DNA of 64,000 bases from Streptomyces albus subsp. albus (GCF_000719865.1 NZ_JOID01000008.1:248001-312000); one strand, 5' to 3'. Shown: positions 52,484-61,619, counted from the stretch's first letter. Notes: generated by a model not told the origin, from the sequence alone. Made by a program: numbers and translations.

Positions 52484-52491
52484 CACAGCTC

Positions 52492-52520
52492 AGAGGCCCC
52501 CGGATCATCCGGGGGCCTCT
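52492..52520 (+). terminator. Terminator behind tRNA-Arg
   Basis: 14-base arms AGAGGCCCCCGGAT / ATCCGGGGGCCTCT with a single-base centre, 9 bp behind the tRNA. Confidence 0.8.
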
Positions 52521-52530
52521 TGCGTTGCCG

Positions 52531-52592
52531 TGCAGCCGTGCAGCCGTGCAGCCGTGCAGCCGTGCAGCCGTGCAGCCGTGCAGCCGTGCAGC
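52531..52592. repeat. TGCAGCCGN 9-bp tandem repeat, seven units
   Basis: TGCAGCCG recurs exactly every 9 bp at 52531, 52540, 52549, 52558, 52567, 52576 and 52585. It lies between the tRNA-Arg terminator and the amidohydrolase gene and is not part of a supported gene. Copy number is likely to vary among strains. Confidence 0.85.
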
Positions 52593-52757
52593 CGCGCGGT
52601 GCCCCACGCGCCGGCCCGGCCCTGCCCGCCCGAGTGCGGCCGGCGCGCGGATCGTGTGGCCGCTCTCGTCGCGCGCCGGGGGGACGGGCGGCAGGGCGGC
52701 GTACGCCGGCGTCGCATACTGGCGGCTCCGTGAACGCCGAGCCGGGGAGCATGCCGT

Positions 52758-53810
52758 ATGAGCGAGAGCGAGGGGACCGGGGCGCCCGGGTACGCCGTGC
52801 GGGGCGCGGGCCCGGCCGGGAGCGGGGCCCCGGCCGGCGTATCCCGGCGGCCCGGGAAGAGCCCGGTGGAGGGCTCGGTGCAGGGGCCGGTGGGAGAAGG
52901 GACGGAGGTGCGGGAGGTGGCCCGGTTCCGGCGGGAGCTGGGGCTGTCCGGGCTGATCGACGTCCACACGCACTTCATGCCGGAGCGCGTGCTGCTCAAG
53001 GTCTGGGCCTACTTCGACGCCGCCGGGCCGCTGACCGGCCGCCCCTGGCCGATCACCTACCGTCGGCCGGAGGAGGAACGCACCGCCCTGCTGCGGGCCT
53101 TCGGCGTGCGCGCCTTCACCTCGCTGCTGTACCCGCACAAGCCGGGGATGGCCGCCTGGCTCAACTCCTGGTCCGCCGATTTCGCCCGCCGCACCCCGGA
53201 CTGCCTGCACTCGGCGACCTTCTTCCCCGAGCCCGGGGCCGGGGAGTACGTGCGGGCGGCGGTCGAGGGCGGTGCCCGCGTCTTCAAGTCACACCTTCAG
53301 GTGGGGGCGTACGACCCGAACGACCCGCTGCTCGAACCGGTGTGGGGGCTGCTGGCGGAGGCCGCCGTCCCCGTGGTGATCCACTGCGGCTCCGGGCCCG
53401 CCCCGGGGAGGTTCACCGGTCCGGATCCGGTCCGCCGGCTGCTCGCCCGTCACCCCCGGCTGCGGCTGATCGTCGCCCACATGGGCATGCCGGAGTACGC
53501 GGAGTTCCTGGAGCTCGCCGAGCGTCATCCGGGGGTGCGGCTGGACACCACCATGGCGTTCACGGACTTCTCGGAGGAGCTCTCCCCCTTCCCCCGGGCG
53601 GAGCTCCCCCGGCTGGCCGCGCTCGGCGACCGCGTGCTGCTGGGTACCGACTTCCCCAACATCCCCTACCCGTACGCGCACGCGCTCCGGGCGCTGGCCC
53701 GGCTGGACCTCGGGGACGACTGGCTCCGGGCCGTCTGCCACGACAACGCGGCCCGCGACTTCGGGATCCGGCCCGCGGAACGCACGGCGCCCGGAGCGGA
53801 CGGCCCGTGA
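52758..53810 (+). CDS. Metal-dependent amidohydrolase (Amidohydrolase_2)
   Basis: 350 residues from ATG 52758, with GGGGAG 8 bases upstream. The first 60 residues are Gly/Pro-rich; the TIM barrel then shows LIDVHTHFM (metal HxH), FKSHLQV, VVIHCGSGP, LIVAHMGMPEY and LGTDFPN (metal Asp). It is of the ACMS decarboxylase/hydrolase type acting on C-C or C-N bonds of small molecules. The substrate is unknown. Convergent with the MFS gene. Confidence 0.9.
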   Translation: MSESEGTGAPGYAVRGAGPAGSGAPAGVSRRPGKSPVEGSVQGPVGEGTEVREVARFRRELGLSGLIDVHTHFMPERVLLKVWAYFDAAGPLTGRPWPITYRRPEEERTALLRAFGVRAFTSLLYPHKPGMAAWLNSWSADFARRTPDCLHSATFFPEPGAGEYVRAAVEGGARVFKSHLQVGAYDPNDPLLEPVWGLLAEAAVPVVIHCGSGPAPGRFTGPDPVRRLLARHPRLRLIVAHMGMPEYAEFLELAERHPGVRLDTTMAFTDFSEELSPFPRAELPRLAALGDRVLLGTDFPNIPYPYAHALRALARLDLGDDWLRAVCHDNAARDFGIRPAERTAPGADGP

Positions 53811-53865
53811 ACCGAGGGGGCGTCCGCTCCGGGCGGGGGTCGTGCGGGGTGGCGCGGCTGGTGCC

Positions 53866-55611
53866 TCAGCCGCGCTGTCCGTCCTGCAGGGCGGCCGCGG
53901 CCGACCGGTGGCTTCCGGTGGCGGCGAGCCGCGCGGGGGCTCCGGCCTCCGCGGTGGTTTCCGTATCCGAGGGAGTCACCTGCTCCGCGTCCGGGGTCTC
54001 CCGGCCGGCCGTCGCCTTCTCGTCCGGGGCCCGCCGGGCGGCCGCCTCCTGGAGGCCGCCGGCCGTCTTCAGCGGTACTTCCTTGATCAGCAGCGTCAGC
54101 ACCAGCGCGACCAGGGCGATCGGGGCCGCGTAGAGGTAGATGTCCGCGACGCCGTGTCCGTAGGCGCCCTCGACGACCGTGCGCACCGGCGCGGGGAGCG
54201 TGTCCATGTCCGGGATGCCGCCGCCCGTGCCGGACCGCGGGACACCGATCCCGGCCAGGCCCTCGCGGACGTAGCCGGTGACGCGGTGGCCGAGGACCGC
54301 GCCGAGCGCCGAGACGCCGATGGCGCCGCCGAGGGAGCGGAAGAAGGCCACCACGGAGCTCGCCGCCCCGAGGTCGCCCGGCTCCACCTGGTTCTGCGTG
54401 GCCAGCACCAGGTTCTGCATCATCATGCCGACCCCGAGCCCCACCACGGCCATGAAGACGGCGAGCTGCCAGTAGGCGGTGTCGTAGCGCATGGTGCCGA
54501 GCAGGCCGAGGCCCGCGGTGAGCAGGACGGCGCCCGTCACCAGCCAGCGCTTCCAGTGGCCGGTCCGGGTGATGAGGACGCCGGAGACGGTCGAGGAGAG
54601 GAACAGCCCCGCGATCATCGGGATCGTCAGCACGCCCGACATGGTCGGCGACTCGCCCCGGGCGAGCTGGAAGTACTGGCTGAGGAAGACGGTGGCGCCG
54701 AACATCGCCACACCGACGAAGAGGCTGGCGAGCGAGGTGAGCGTGATGGTCCGGTTGCGGAAGAGGCGCAGCGGGATGATCGGTTCGCTCGCCCGCGACT
54801 CGACGAGGACGAAGGCCAGCCCGAGCACGAGGGAGCCGCCCACCATGACCGCGGTCTGCCAGGAAGCCCAGGCGTACTGGTCGCCGGCCAGGGTCACCCA
54901 GGTCAGCAGCAGCGACACGGCCGCCGCGACGAGGGACGCGCCCGCCCAGTCGACCTTCACCTCCCGCTTGACCACCGGGAGCCGGAGGGTCTTCTGCAGG
55001 ACGATCAGCGCGGCGACGGCGAACGGCACACCGACGTAGAAGCACCAGCGCCAGCCGAGCCACGAGGTGTCGGTGATGACCCCGCCCAGCAGCGGGCCGC
55101 CGACGGTGGCGACGGCGAACGTCGCCCCGAGATAGCCGCTGTACCGGCCGCGCTCGCGGGGCGAGATCATCGCGGCGATCACGATCTGCGTGAGCGCGGT
55201 CATGCCGCCCATGCCCAGACCCTGGACGGCCCGGAAGGCGATCAGGGTGCCGGTGTTCTGGGCGAGCCCCGCGCCGGCCGAGGCCAGCACGAAGACGATC
55301 AGGGACAGCTGGATCAGGGTCTTCTTGCTCGCCAGGTCGGCGAGCTTGCCCCACAGCGGGGTGCTCGCGGTCATGGTGAGCAGGGACGCGGTGACCACCC
55401 AGGTGTACGCGCTCTGCCCGCCCCCGAGGTCGGAGATGATCTCCGGCAGGGCGTTGGAGACGATGGTCGACGAGAGCACCGCGACGAACATGCCGAGCAG
55501 CAGTCCGGACAGCGCCTCCATGATCTGCCGGTGGGTCATGGGCGGGGTGTCGCCGGCGGACGAGCCGGGGACGGCGTCCCTCCGCGCGCCGGCGGACGGG
55601 GTGGTGGCCAT
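53866..55611 (-). CDS. MFS drug-export transporter, DHA2 (14-TM)
   Basis: 581 residues from ATG 55611 with AAAAGGAAC upstream. Fourteen hydrophobic spans run from about residue 30 to 510; the segment LADLASKKTLIQLSL is the MFS motif A and VGGPLLGGVITD resembles motif C of drug:H+ antiporters. An 85-residue soluble tail ends it. It is 74 bp downstream of the MarR regulator on the same strand, so the regulator probably controls its expression in response to a toxic compound. Confidence 0.92.
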   Translation of the reverse strand: MATTPSAGARRDAVPGSSAGDTPPMTHRQIMEALSGLLLGMFVAVLSSTIVSNALPEIISDLGGGQSAYTWVVTASLLTMTASTPLWGKLADLASKKTLIQLSLIVFVLASAGAGLAQNTGTLIAFRAVQGLGMGGMTALTQIVIAAMISPRERGRYSGYLGATFAVATVGGPLLGGVITDTSWLGWRWCFYVGVPFAVAALIVLQKTLRLPVVKREVKVDWAGASLVAAAVSLLLTWVTLAGDQYAWASWQTAVMVGGSLVLGLAFVLVESRASEPIIPLRLFRNRTITLTSLASLFVGVAMFGATVFLSQYFQLARGESPTMSGVLTIPMIAGLFLSSTVSGVLITRTGHWKRWLVTGAVLLTAGLGLLGTMRYDTAYWQLAVFMAVVGLGVGMMMQNLVLATQNQVEPGDLGAASSVVAFFRSLGGAIGVSALGAVLGHRVTGYVREGLAGIGVPRSGTGGGIPDMDTLPAPVRTVVEGAYGHGVADIYLYAAPIALVALVLTLLIKEVPLKTAGGLQEAAARRAPDEKATAGRETPDAEQVTPSDTETTAEAGAPARLAATGSHRSAAAALQDGQRG

Positions 55612-55685
55612 ACGGTTCCTTTTCCTCACGGAGATCACGGGAGCACTGGGCGGAAGGGGAGCGGGGCGGAAGGGGAGCACGGAGC

Positions 55686-56201
55686 TCACGGGGATGTGGA
55701 CGCGGGGGCGGAGGCGTGACCGGCTGCTGGGGCCGGGCCGGCGACCGCGGTCCGCGGGTGCCGGTCACGGCTCCGGCAGGTGTCGAAACCGGCCCGCAGC
55801 CGGGCCAGCAGTTCGCTGAGGCGCTCGACGTCCTCGTCGGGCCAGTCCGCCAGGGCCTCGGCGAGGGTCGCCGCGCTGCGGGCGGACACCCCGCGCAGCA
55901 GTTCGCGGCCGCGGGGGCTCAGGCTGAGCAGCCGGGACCGCTTGTCGAGCGGGTCGGGCGCGCGGTCGATCCAGCCGCGGTCGACGGCATGGGCGACGTG
56001 CCGGCTGGTCACGGACATGTCGATGCCGAGCAGCTCGGCCAGCCGGCTCATGCGCATCTCGCCGTGGTGGTGGAGCAGCGCCAGCACGGTCGTCGAGGCG
56101 GGCTGGCAGTCCGGCGGGAGCGCGCGGGAGAGGCCGCGCCTCACCGCCTCGATGCCGCCGAGACGGCGGGCCAGCTCCTCGAAATGGCTCAGCTCCGCCA
56201 C
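55686..56201 (-). CDS. MarR-family regulator
   Basis: 171 residues from GTG 56201 with GGAGGG upstream. The winged helix (about 40-110) shows MRMSRLAELLGIDMSVTSRHVAHAV and the wing DPLDKRSRLLSLSPRGREL. It heads a two-gene unit with the MFS exporter. Two TTGC-N5-GCAA dyads in its upstream region are probable binding sites. The last 30 residues are Ala/Pro-rich. Confidence 0.92.
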   Translation of the reverse strand: MAELSHFEELARRLGGIEAVRRGLSRALPPDCQPASTTVLALLHHHGEMRMSRLAELLGIDMSVTSRHVAHAVDRGWIDRAPDPLDKRSRLLSLSPRGRELLRGVSARSAATLAEALADWPDEDVERLSELLARLRAGFDTCRSRDRHPRTAVAGPAPAAGHASAPASTSP

Positions 56202-56217
56202 ACAGCCCTCCTTGGTA

Positions 56218-56261
56218 GTTGCTCAGGGCAACGGTAAGTTCTGTTGGTTGCTGAAGGCAAG
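56218..56261. promoter_or_regulatory. Two TTGC-N5-GCAA dyads (MarR operator)
   Basis: GTTGCTCAGGGCAAC (56218-56232) and TTGCTGAAGGCAA (56248-56260), centres 29 bp apart, start 17 bp upstream of the MarR start codon. Symmetry and place fit autorepression by a MarR dimer. Confidence 0.75.
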
Positions 56262-56444
56262 TTCCTGTGGGGCCGGTACGGGTAAAGGAACGGGAAAGAC
56301 GGCGCGGCGGCCGGCGGCTCGTGGATGCGTCCTGGACCGGGCGGGGTGCCGAACCGGTCCCAGGCGGAGCCCCGGCCCCGGTGTGCGGACGGCCCGCGGG
56401 CCCCGGGGGTTGGGGGGCGGGCGGAGGTTCGCTAGGGTCCGCCC

Positions 56445-56642
56445 ATGACGAACAACCCTCACGGCCCCGCGCCCCAGCAGGACCCCGCGGGCAGCACCCA
56501 GATGTTCCGTGCCTTCGTCGACGAGGGCGCTCCGCAGCGGCAGCCCGCCCCCGCCGCTTCCGGGCCGCGCGTCGGTCTGATCGTCGGTGTTCTCGCCGCG
56601 ATCGTGATCATCGCCGGGGTGGCCTGGCTCGCCCTGGCCTGA
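56445..56642 (+). CDS. Small single-span membrane protein
   Basis: 65 residues: a polar Pro/Gln/Ala-rich N-terminus (1-40) and one membrane span (VGLIVGVLAAIVIIAGVAWL, about 43-63) ending in LA. It is divergent from the MarR gene. Small proteins of this shape are widespread in Streptomyces and unnamed. ATG at 56445 is preceded by an AGGG. Confidence 0.7.
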   Translation: MTNNPHGPAPQQDPAGSTQMFRAFVDEGAPQRQPAPAASGPRVGLIVGVLAAIVIIAGVAWLALA

Positions 56643-56800
56643 GCCGCCGCCCGGCACCGGGTTCCGGCCCGGCCGCGGCCGTCGTGCCGCGCCTCCCCCT
56701 TCGTCACGTCCCTCGTCGCGCGGACGGGCCCCACAGCACCGGAGAGTGCTGTGGCGGCCGTCCGCGCGTACGCGTCACCGGCCGCGGGGGCCCGCGGCGG

Positions 56801-57634
56801 TCACTCCTCCGAGACGAGGCCCTCGCGGAGCTGGGCGAGGGTGCGGGTGAGGAGCCGGGAGACGTGCATCTGGGAGATGCCGACCTCCTCGCCGATCTGG
56901 GACTGCGTCATATTGGCGAAGAAGCGGAGCATGATGATCTGCCGCTCCCGGGGCGGGAGTTTGGCCAGCAGCGGCTTGAGCGACTCCCGGTACTCGACGC
57001 CCTCCAGCGCCGTGTCCTCGTAGCCCAGACGGTCCGCGAGGGAGCCCTCGGTGCCGTCCTCCTCGGCGGTGGGCGAGTCCAGGGAGCTGGCAGTGTAGGC
57101 GTTACCCACCGCGAGGCCGTCGACGACGTCCTCCTCCGAGACGCCGAGGCAGGCCGCGAGCTCGGGGACGGTCGGGGAGCGGTCGAGCTGCTGGGAGAGC
57201 TCGTCACTCGCCTTGGTGAGCGCGAGCCGCAGCTCCTGGAGCCGGCGCGGGACCCGCACGGACCAGCTGGTGTCCCGGAAGAAGCGCTTGATCTCCCCCA
57301 CGACGGTCGGCATCGCGAAGGTGGGGAACTCCACGCCCCGTTCGCAGTCGAACCGGTCGATCGCCTTGATCAGGCCGATGGTGCCGACCTGGACGATGTC
57401 CTCCATCGGTTCGTTGCGGCTACGGAAGCGGGCGGCGGCGTAGCGCACCAGGGGGAGGTTCAGCTCGATCAGGGTGTCCCGGACGTAGGCACGCTCGGGG
57501 CTGTCCTGGTCGAGAAGGGCGAGCCGCAGGAACAGGGAGCGGGAGAGGGTGCGGGTGTCGATGGCGGCGCCGTCGTCAAACACTTGCGGTGCGTCAGTGG
57601 TGAGCACCTTCGAGCTGCCCAGTTCTACGGACAT
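56801..57634 (-). CDS. sigN: SigB/SigF-family RNA polymerase sigma factor (second of pair)
   Basis: 277 residues from ATG 57634 (AAGGGGGTGGC upstream). Regions 2 ([29 protein letters not shown] onward), 3 and 4 ([25 protein letters not shown]) are complete. It is close to its neighbour at 57815 (identical core of region 2). In S. coelicolor, sigN and sigF lie next to each other in this neighbourhood; the symbol is from that gene order and is not certain. No anti-sigma gene is adjacent. A SigB-type promoter-like site lies upstream. Confidence 0.85.
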   Translation of the reverse strand: MSVELGSSKVLTTDAPQVFDDGAAIDTRTLSRSLFLRLALLDQDSPERAYVRDTLIELNLPLVRYAAARFRSRNEPMEDIVQVGTIGLIKAIDRFDCERGVEFPTFAMPTVVGEIKRFFRDTSWSVRVPRRLQELRLALTKASDELSQQLDRSPTVPELAACLGVSEEDVVDGLAVGNAYTASSLDSPTAEEDGTEGSLADRLGYEDTALEGVEYRESLKPLLAKLPPRERQIIMLRFFANMTQSQIGEEVGISQMHVSRLLTRTLAQLREGLVSEE

Positions 57635-57703
57635 GCCACCCCCTTGGGTTGCGGACGAGTCGCAGCGGCATCCTCCCGGAAGAGGAGAGCCGGCCTCCAC
57701 CTG

Positions 57704-57730
57704 AATACCGGAAGCGGCGCCGCGGCAAAC
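57704..57730 (-). promoter_or_regulatory. SigB/F-type promoter-like site upstream of second sigma gene
   Basis: On the minus strand GTTT (57730-57727), 16 bases, then CGGTAT (57710-57705). This fits the general GNNT-N14-16-GGGTAY pattern of Streptomyces SigB-like promoters with one mismatch, 70 bp upstream of the start. Autoregulation or control by the neighbouring sigma factor is inferred. Confidence 0.5.
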
Positions 57731-57814
57731 ACAGTTCCAGCAGAATGTCACATGTCGGCAACGCGCTGTAGTGCCAAGTCGATTTATCTGCGCCGGAATG
57801 ACCACTCGTCCCGG

Positions 57815-58654
57815 TTACGCCTCGATTCTATTGGCGGACCTCAGGCGCGCGAAGCTCCTCGACAGCAGCCGTGACACGTGCATCTGACTGACCCCCAGCT
57901 CCGCGCTGATCTGCGACTGCGTCAGATTGTTGTAGTAGCGGAGCATCAGGATGCGCTGCTCGCGCTCGGGCAACTGGACCAGGAGATGCCGCACCAGATC
58001 GCGGTGCTCGACACCGGCGAGCGCCGGGTCCTCGTAGCCCAGCCGGTCGACCAGGCCGGGCAGCCCGTCGCCCTCCTGGGCCGCCTCCAGCGAGGTCGCG
58101 TGGTACGAGCGGCCGGCCTCGATGCAGGCGAGCACGTCCTCCTCGGGGATGCGCAGGCGCTCGGCGATCTCGGCGGTGGTGGGGGACCGTCCGTGCTGCA
58201 CCGTCAGATCCTCGGTGGCGCCGTTCACCTGGACCCACAACTCGTGCAGCCGGCGAGGCACGTGGACGGTGCGGACGTTGTCGCGGAAGTAGCGCTTGAT
58301 CTCGCCGATGACGGTGGGCATGGCGAAGGTGGGGAACTGGACGCCGCGTTCGGGGTCGAACCGGTCGATGGCGTTGATCAGGCCGATGGTGCCGACCTGG
58401 ACCACGTCCTCCATCGGCTCGTTGCGGCTGCGGAAGCGGGCGGCGGCGTAGCGCACCAGCGGCAGGTTCGCCTCGATCAGGGCGGTGCGCACCCGGGCGT
58501 GCTCGGCGGTGCCGGGGGTCAGTCCGGAGAGCTTCTGGAAGAGGACCTGGGTGAGGGCGCGGGTGTCGGCGCCCCGGCTTTCGCGGGATCGGCCGATGCC
58601 GCTCCGGAAGGGTGTCGCGGGCGCAGCGGGCGCGGTGCGAGCCGAAGCGGTCAT
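57815..58654 (-). CDS. sigF: SigB/SigF-family RNA polymerase sigma factor (first of pair)
   Basis: 279 residues from ATG 58654 (AAGGGGTGGC upstream). Regions 2-4 complete, with [28 protein letters not shown] in region 4.2. About 60 percent like the next gene, so the pair looks like a tandem duplication that has diverged. SigF acts late in sporulation in Streptomyces; the symbol is from gene order next to Dabb, tadA and upp and is not certain. The 180 bp between the two genes hold a separate promoter-like site. Confidence 0.87.
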   Translation of the reverse strand: MTASARTAPAAPATPFRSGIGRSRESRGADTRALTQVLFQKLSGLTPGTAEHARVRTALIEANLPLVRYAAARFRSRNEPMEDVVQVGTIGLINAIDRFDPERGVQFPTFAMPTVIGEIKRYFRDNVRTVHVPRRLHELWVQVNGATEDLTVQHGRSPTTAEIAERLRIPEEDVLACIEAGRSYHATSLEAAQEGDGLPGLVDRLGYEDPALAGVEHRDLVRHLLVQLPEREQRILMLRYYNNLTQSQISAELGVSQMHVSRLLSRSFARLRSANRIEA

Positions 58655-58928
58655 GCCACCCCTTCACAGAAGTCATCATCCGGCAAAAGCGGTCATAGCA
58701 TCACAAGACATGCGCGTCGTGTGCAAGCACCGGATACCGCCGTGTCCGTGGCAAGTTGGGCCGTCGGCGCGGCCGGTGACGCCGGCCCGGCAGTCGTTGC
58801 GGATCAGCCGCTCCGGGCGTCCCGCGCCCGCTCGCGGGTGTGCCCCGGGGGTGTTCGGGTCGGGGCCGGGTACGGCGGCGGCCCCTCACCCGGGGTGGGT
58901 GAGGGGCCGCCCGCGGCCGGTCGCGGCC

Positions 58929-59222
58929 TCAGAACTCGTAGTCGGCGATCACCCAGGTGGCGAACTCGCGCCACATCGCCGCGGCGGCCTGGTGCGCCGG
59001 GTGCTCCAGGTAGCGCCGCAGGGCGTCCGTGTCGGCCACGGCGGAGTTGATGGCGAAGTCGTGGGCGATGGGCCGGTCGGTGATGTTCCAGGCGCACTCC
59101 CAGAACTCCAGCTCCGGGATGACGTCGCCGAGCCGGCGGAACGCCTCGGCGCCGGCGACGGCCCGCGGGTCGTCGCGCCGCACGCCGTCGTTCAGCTTGA
59201 TCAGGACCAGATGGCGGATCAC
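58929..59222 (-). CDS. Dabb-domain (stress-responsive A/B barrel) protein
   Basis: 97 residues from GTG 59222. The ferredoxin-like Dabb pattern is present: MIRHLVLIKLNDG at the start, the central WECAWNITDRPIAHDFAI block and the end WREFATWVIADYEF. Members form dimers and bind small ligands or act as cyclases. It sits 274 bp upstream of the sigma pair, in the same direction. Confidence 0.85.
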   Translation of the reverse strand: MIRHLVLIKLNDGVRRDDPRAVAGAEAFRRLGDVIPELEFWECAWNITDRPIAHDFAINSAVADTDALRRYLEHPAHQAAAAMWREFATWVIADYEF

Positions 59223-59325
59223 GGGACGCTCCTCGCAGGGCTCACGGGCTCACGGCTCGCCGGACCGGCGGGGACCGGCGGCTCCGGCCGGTCGCCGGAG
59301 GCCCGTGACCGGGACGCCGGACGGC

Positions 59326-59490
59326 TCAGTTGACCAGCCGGGACATGAAATCGCCGACGCCCTTGGCGGCGGTGGATATGCCGTCGAAGCCTATCTGGAC
59401 GAGCTCTCCGGCCCGGTCGGGGGAGGTGATGATCGTGTACAGCACGAAGACGATGAGCAGATACATCGCGATCTTCTTCGCCTGTGCCAT
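59326..59490 (-). CDS. Small membrane protein, 54 aa
   Basis: 54 residues from ATG 59490 (GGAGG upstream in GGGAGGCGTTC). One membrane span (IAMYLLIVFVLYTIIT, about 7-23), then an amphipathic-looking tail DGISTAAKGVGDFMSRLVN. Such short proteins are conserved in this place in Streptomyces; function unknown. Confidence 0.72.
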   Translation of the reverse strand: MAQAKKIAMYLLIVFVLYTIITSPDRAGELVQIGFDGISTAAKGVGDFMSRLVN

Positions 59491-59662
59491 GTCGGAACGC
59501 CTCCCTGCTCCGGTGCCGAGCGTGCTGCCCCCTGAGCAGTCGCGTGAGTCTAGCGCCCGAACACGGGTGCGGGGCCAGAGCGTAGGGCGATCTTTCCGCT
59601 CCGGGCAACGGGCCGGTGGCCTGGGGATACCCGATGCCGCGGAGGATGCGGAAAGGGAACGC

Positions 59663-59697
59663 GTGAAGGGCCCCGCCGGATCGGCGGGGCCCTTCAC
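59663..59697 (-). terminator. Terminator behind tRNA-Ser(CGA)
   Basis: 16-base perfect arms GTGAAGGGCCCCGCCG / CGGCGGGGCCCTTCAC with a 3-base loop, 6 bp behind the tRNA in its direction. Confidence 0.85.
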
Positions 59698-59703
59698 GGA
59701 GAG

Positions 59704-59788
59704 CGGTAGCGGAGGGATTTGAACCCTCGGTGACTTGCGCCACACTCGCTTTCGAGGCGAGCTCCTTCGGCCGCTCGGACACGCTACC
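59704..59788 (-). tRNA. tRNA-Ser (anticodon CGA)
   Basis: 85 nt on the minus strand: acceptor GGTAGCG/CGCTACC, discriminator G, anticodon loop CTCGAAA, a long variable arm and TTCAAAT T-loop. CCA not encoded. Confidence 0.96.
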
Positions 59789-59872
59789 GGGAGAGAGCTT
59801 AGCGGAGGCGGCCCCGGGATCGAAATCCGGTTCCCCGCGGCCCCGGCGGCGCGGCCCCGCGGCGCGGGACCG

Positions 59873-60418
59873 TCAGGCGTCCCCGCCGCGGAAGAAGCGG
59901 GTCAGCAGGGCGGCGCAGTCCTCGGCGAGCACCCCGTGGATCACCTCCGGGCGGTGGTTGAGCCGGCGGTCCCGTACGACGTCCCAGAGCGAGCCGGCCG
60001 CGCCCGCCTTGGCGTCGGGGGCGCCGTACACGATCCGGTCGACGCGGGAGAGGACGGCGGCGCCCGCGCACATGGTGCAGGGCTCCAGGGTCACCACGAG
60101 AGCGCAGCCGGACAGCCGCCACTCGCCGAGGGCGCGGGCCGCCTCGCGGAGCGCGAGGACCTCGGCGTGCGCCGTCGGGTCGCCGGTGGCCTCCCGCTCG
60201 TTGCGGCCGCGGCCGAGCACGGAACCGTCCGGGCCGAGGACGACGGCGCCCACCGGGACGTCACCCGTCTCCGGTGCCCGGACGGCCTCGGCCAGGGCCA
60301 GGTGCATGGGGGGCCGCCAGCGGTCGCGTACCGGATCGGGTGAGGGCTCGGCAGGGCCGTCGGTGCCGGGCCGGCCGGTCCGTACGCCCGGTCCGGCCGG
60401 GGGAGGGATGTCGTCCAT
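59873..60418 (-). CDS. tadA: tRNA adenosine(34) deaminase
   Basis: Up to 181 residues. The cytidine-deaminase-like zinc site is complete: HAEV (about 85) and PCTMC (about 113). TadA turns A34 of tRNA-Arg(ACG) into inosine; that tRNA is encoded at 52411. The first 37 residues are a Pro/Gly-rich extension; an internal ATG at 60307 (MHLALAEAV) gives the usual length of about 144, and neither start has a good ribosome site. It is the neighbour of the acidic protein at 60456, its constant companion in actinobacteria. Confidence 0.9.
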   Translation of the reverse strand: MDDIPPPAGPGVRTGRPGTDGPAEPSPDPVRDRWRPPMHLALAEAVRAPETGDVPVGAVVLGPDGSVLGRGRNEREATGDPTAHAEVLALREAARALGEWRLSGCALVVTLEPCTMCAGAAVLSRVDRIVYGAPDAKAGAAGSLWDVVRDRRLNHRPEVIHGVLAEDCAALLTRFFRGGDA

Positions 60419-60455
60419 GGGGACAGTGTCGGGCAGGGGCGGTGCGGCCCGCGGC

Positions 60456-60965
60456 TCAGCGGACCGCTTCCAGGACGTCCACGCAGCCGAGGGCGTCGGC
60501 GATCGAGCTGAGCGCGTCCGTGTCCAGGGACAGCAGTTCCCGTTCGGCCATCCCGAGGTCGTCGAGCACCAGCGAGTCCCCGATCGGGCCGGGCGGCACG
60601 CCGTCGTCGGCGGTCTCCTCCTCGTCCTCCGGCTCGCCGTCCTCCGTGCCGTCGAGGTCGACCAAGCCGTCGAGGTCGTCCGGGTTCCTGCCGAGCAGTT
60701 CGTCGGTGAGCAGGATCTCGCCGTACGAGCTGCGGGCGGCGGCCGCCCCGTCGGAGATGAAGATGCGCGGATCCTCCTCGCCGTCGACCCGCAGGAGGCC
60801 GAACCAGGCGTCCTCCTGTTCGATGAAGGCGATCACCGTGTCGTCGTCGGTCGATGCCCCTCGGGCCAGATCCATCAGATCGGCCAGGGACTCCACGTCG
60901 TCGAGCTCTGTGTCGCTCGCTTCCCACCCGTCTTCGGTGCGCGCGAGCAGTGCGGCGAAGTACAC
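60456..60965 (-). CDS. TadA-associated acidic protein
   Basis: 169 residues from GTG 60965, chosen because GGGAG lies 7 bases upstream; ATG 60986 has no such site. Very acidic (long D/E runs around residues 85-125), starting VYFAALLARTEDGW. It belongs to a family always encoded next to tadA in actinobacteria and named after it; the biochemical role is unknown. Located 37 bp upstream of tadA in the same direction. Confidence 0.82.
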   Translation of the reverse strand: MYFAALLARTEDGWEASDTELDDVESLADLMDLARGASTDDDTVIAFIEQEDAWFGLLRVDGEEDPRIFISDGAAAARSSYGEILLTDELLGRNPDDLDGLVDLDGTEDGEPEDEEETADDGVPPGPIGDSLVLDDLGMAERELLSLDTDALSSIADALGCVDVLEAVR

Positions 60966-61210
60966 CGTGACTCTCCCACTGGTCATAGGCGTGTGCCGGG
61001 GACGTACCGGGCGGCGCGGTTGGTTCCGCTGTCCCGTCCACTCGGAATCGTGGCAGAAACAGCGCCATTGTGAGAGGTCTTCGACTGTGCGTCGTGTACC
61101 AGTCCTGTGATCGGTCTCTTATCAGGCCTGATCGGGACGGTTCGAAGCTGCTCCGAATTGGGGGGCGGGGTACGGCTGTCGGGGGTGTGTCCCGGGAGCT
61201 TCGCCCCCGC

Positions 61211-61408
61211 TCACCAGCGGAAGGTGCGCATCCTCATCTGCTGGCGCATCCGGGCGGCGCGGGCGCGCCGCGGCTGCACCCGGTCGCGGAGCTCCCGGGC
61301 CTCGTGGAGTTCGCGCAGGAACTGGGCACGGCGCCGGCGCCGCTCCGCGGCGGCCTCCGCCGCGGTCGCCGGCGCCGCCTCGTCGGTTCCCCGGTCGCGG
61401 TGCGCCAT
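61211..61408 (-). CDS. Small basic helical protein
   Basis: 65 residues from ATG 61408. An acidic/Ala N-terminus is followed by an Arg-rich helix (ERRRRRAQFLRELHEARELRD, then RARAARMRQQMRMRTFRW). No family recognised; it could bind RNA or acidic proteins. It lies between the TadA-associated gene and upp, divergent from upp. Confidence 0.6.
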   Translation of the reverse strand: MAHRDRGTDEAAPATAAEAAAERRRRRAQFLRELHEARELRDRVQPRRARAARMRQQMRMRTFRW

Positions 61409-61619
61409 GCAGACACCCTTCCCATCCGCTCGCCGCACTGCCCGAACGGCAGTGCCAGGTCCCGGGCGCCGTGGCCCGGGGGGTATTCCTCCCACTTTCC
61501 CCGAGCGCGCGCGTTGATGCGACCGGACGCCGGGAAGGCGGACCGGGGCGTGCGCCTCCGGTCCCGCGCGGCGCACGCCCCGGCGCACGCCCGCCCGGGG
61601 AGCGGTTAGTGTCGGTGCC

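Noticed and set aside
52531..52592. CRISPR array
   Set aside because: 9-bp units with no spacers and no cas genes; a simple tandem repeat. No other spaced-repeat array was seen in the window.
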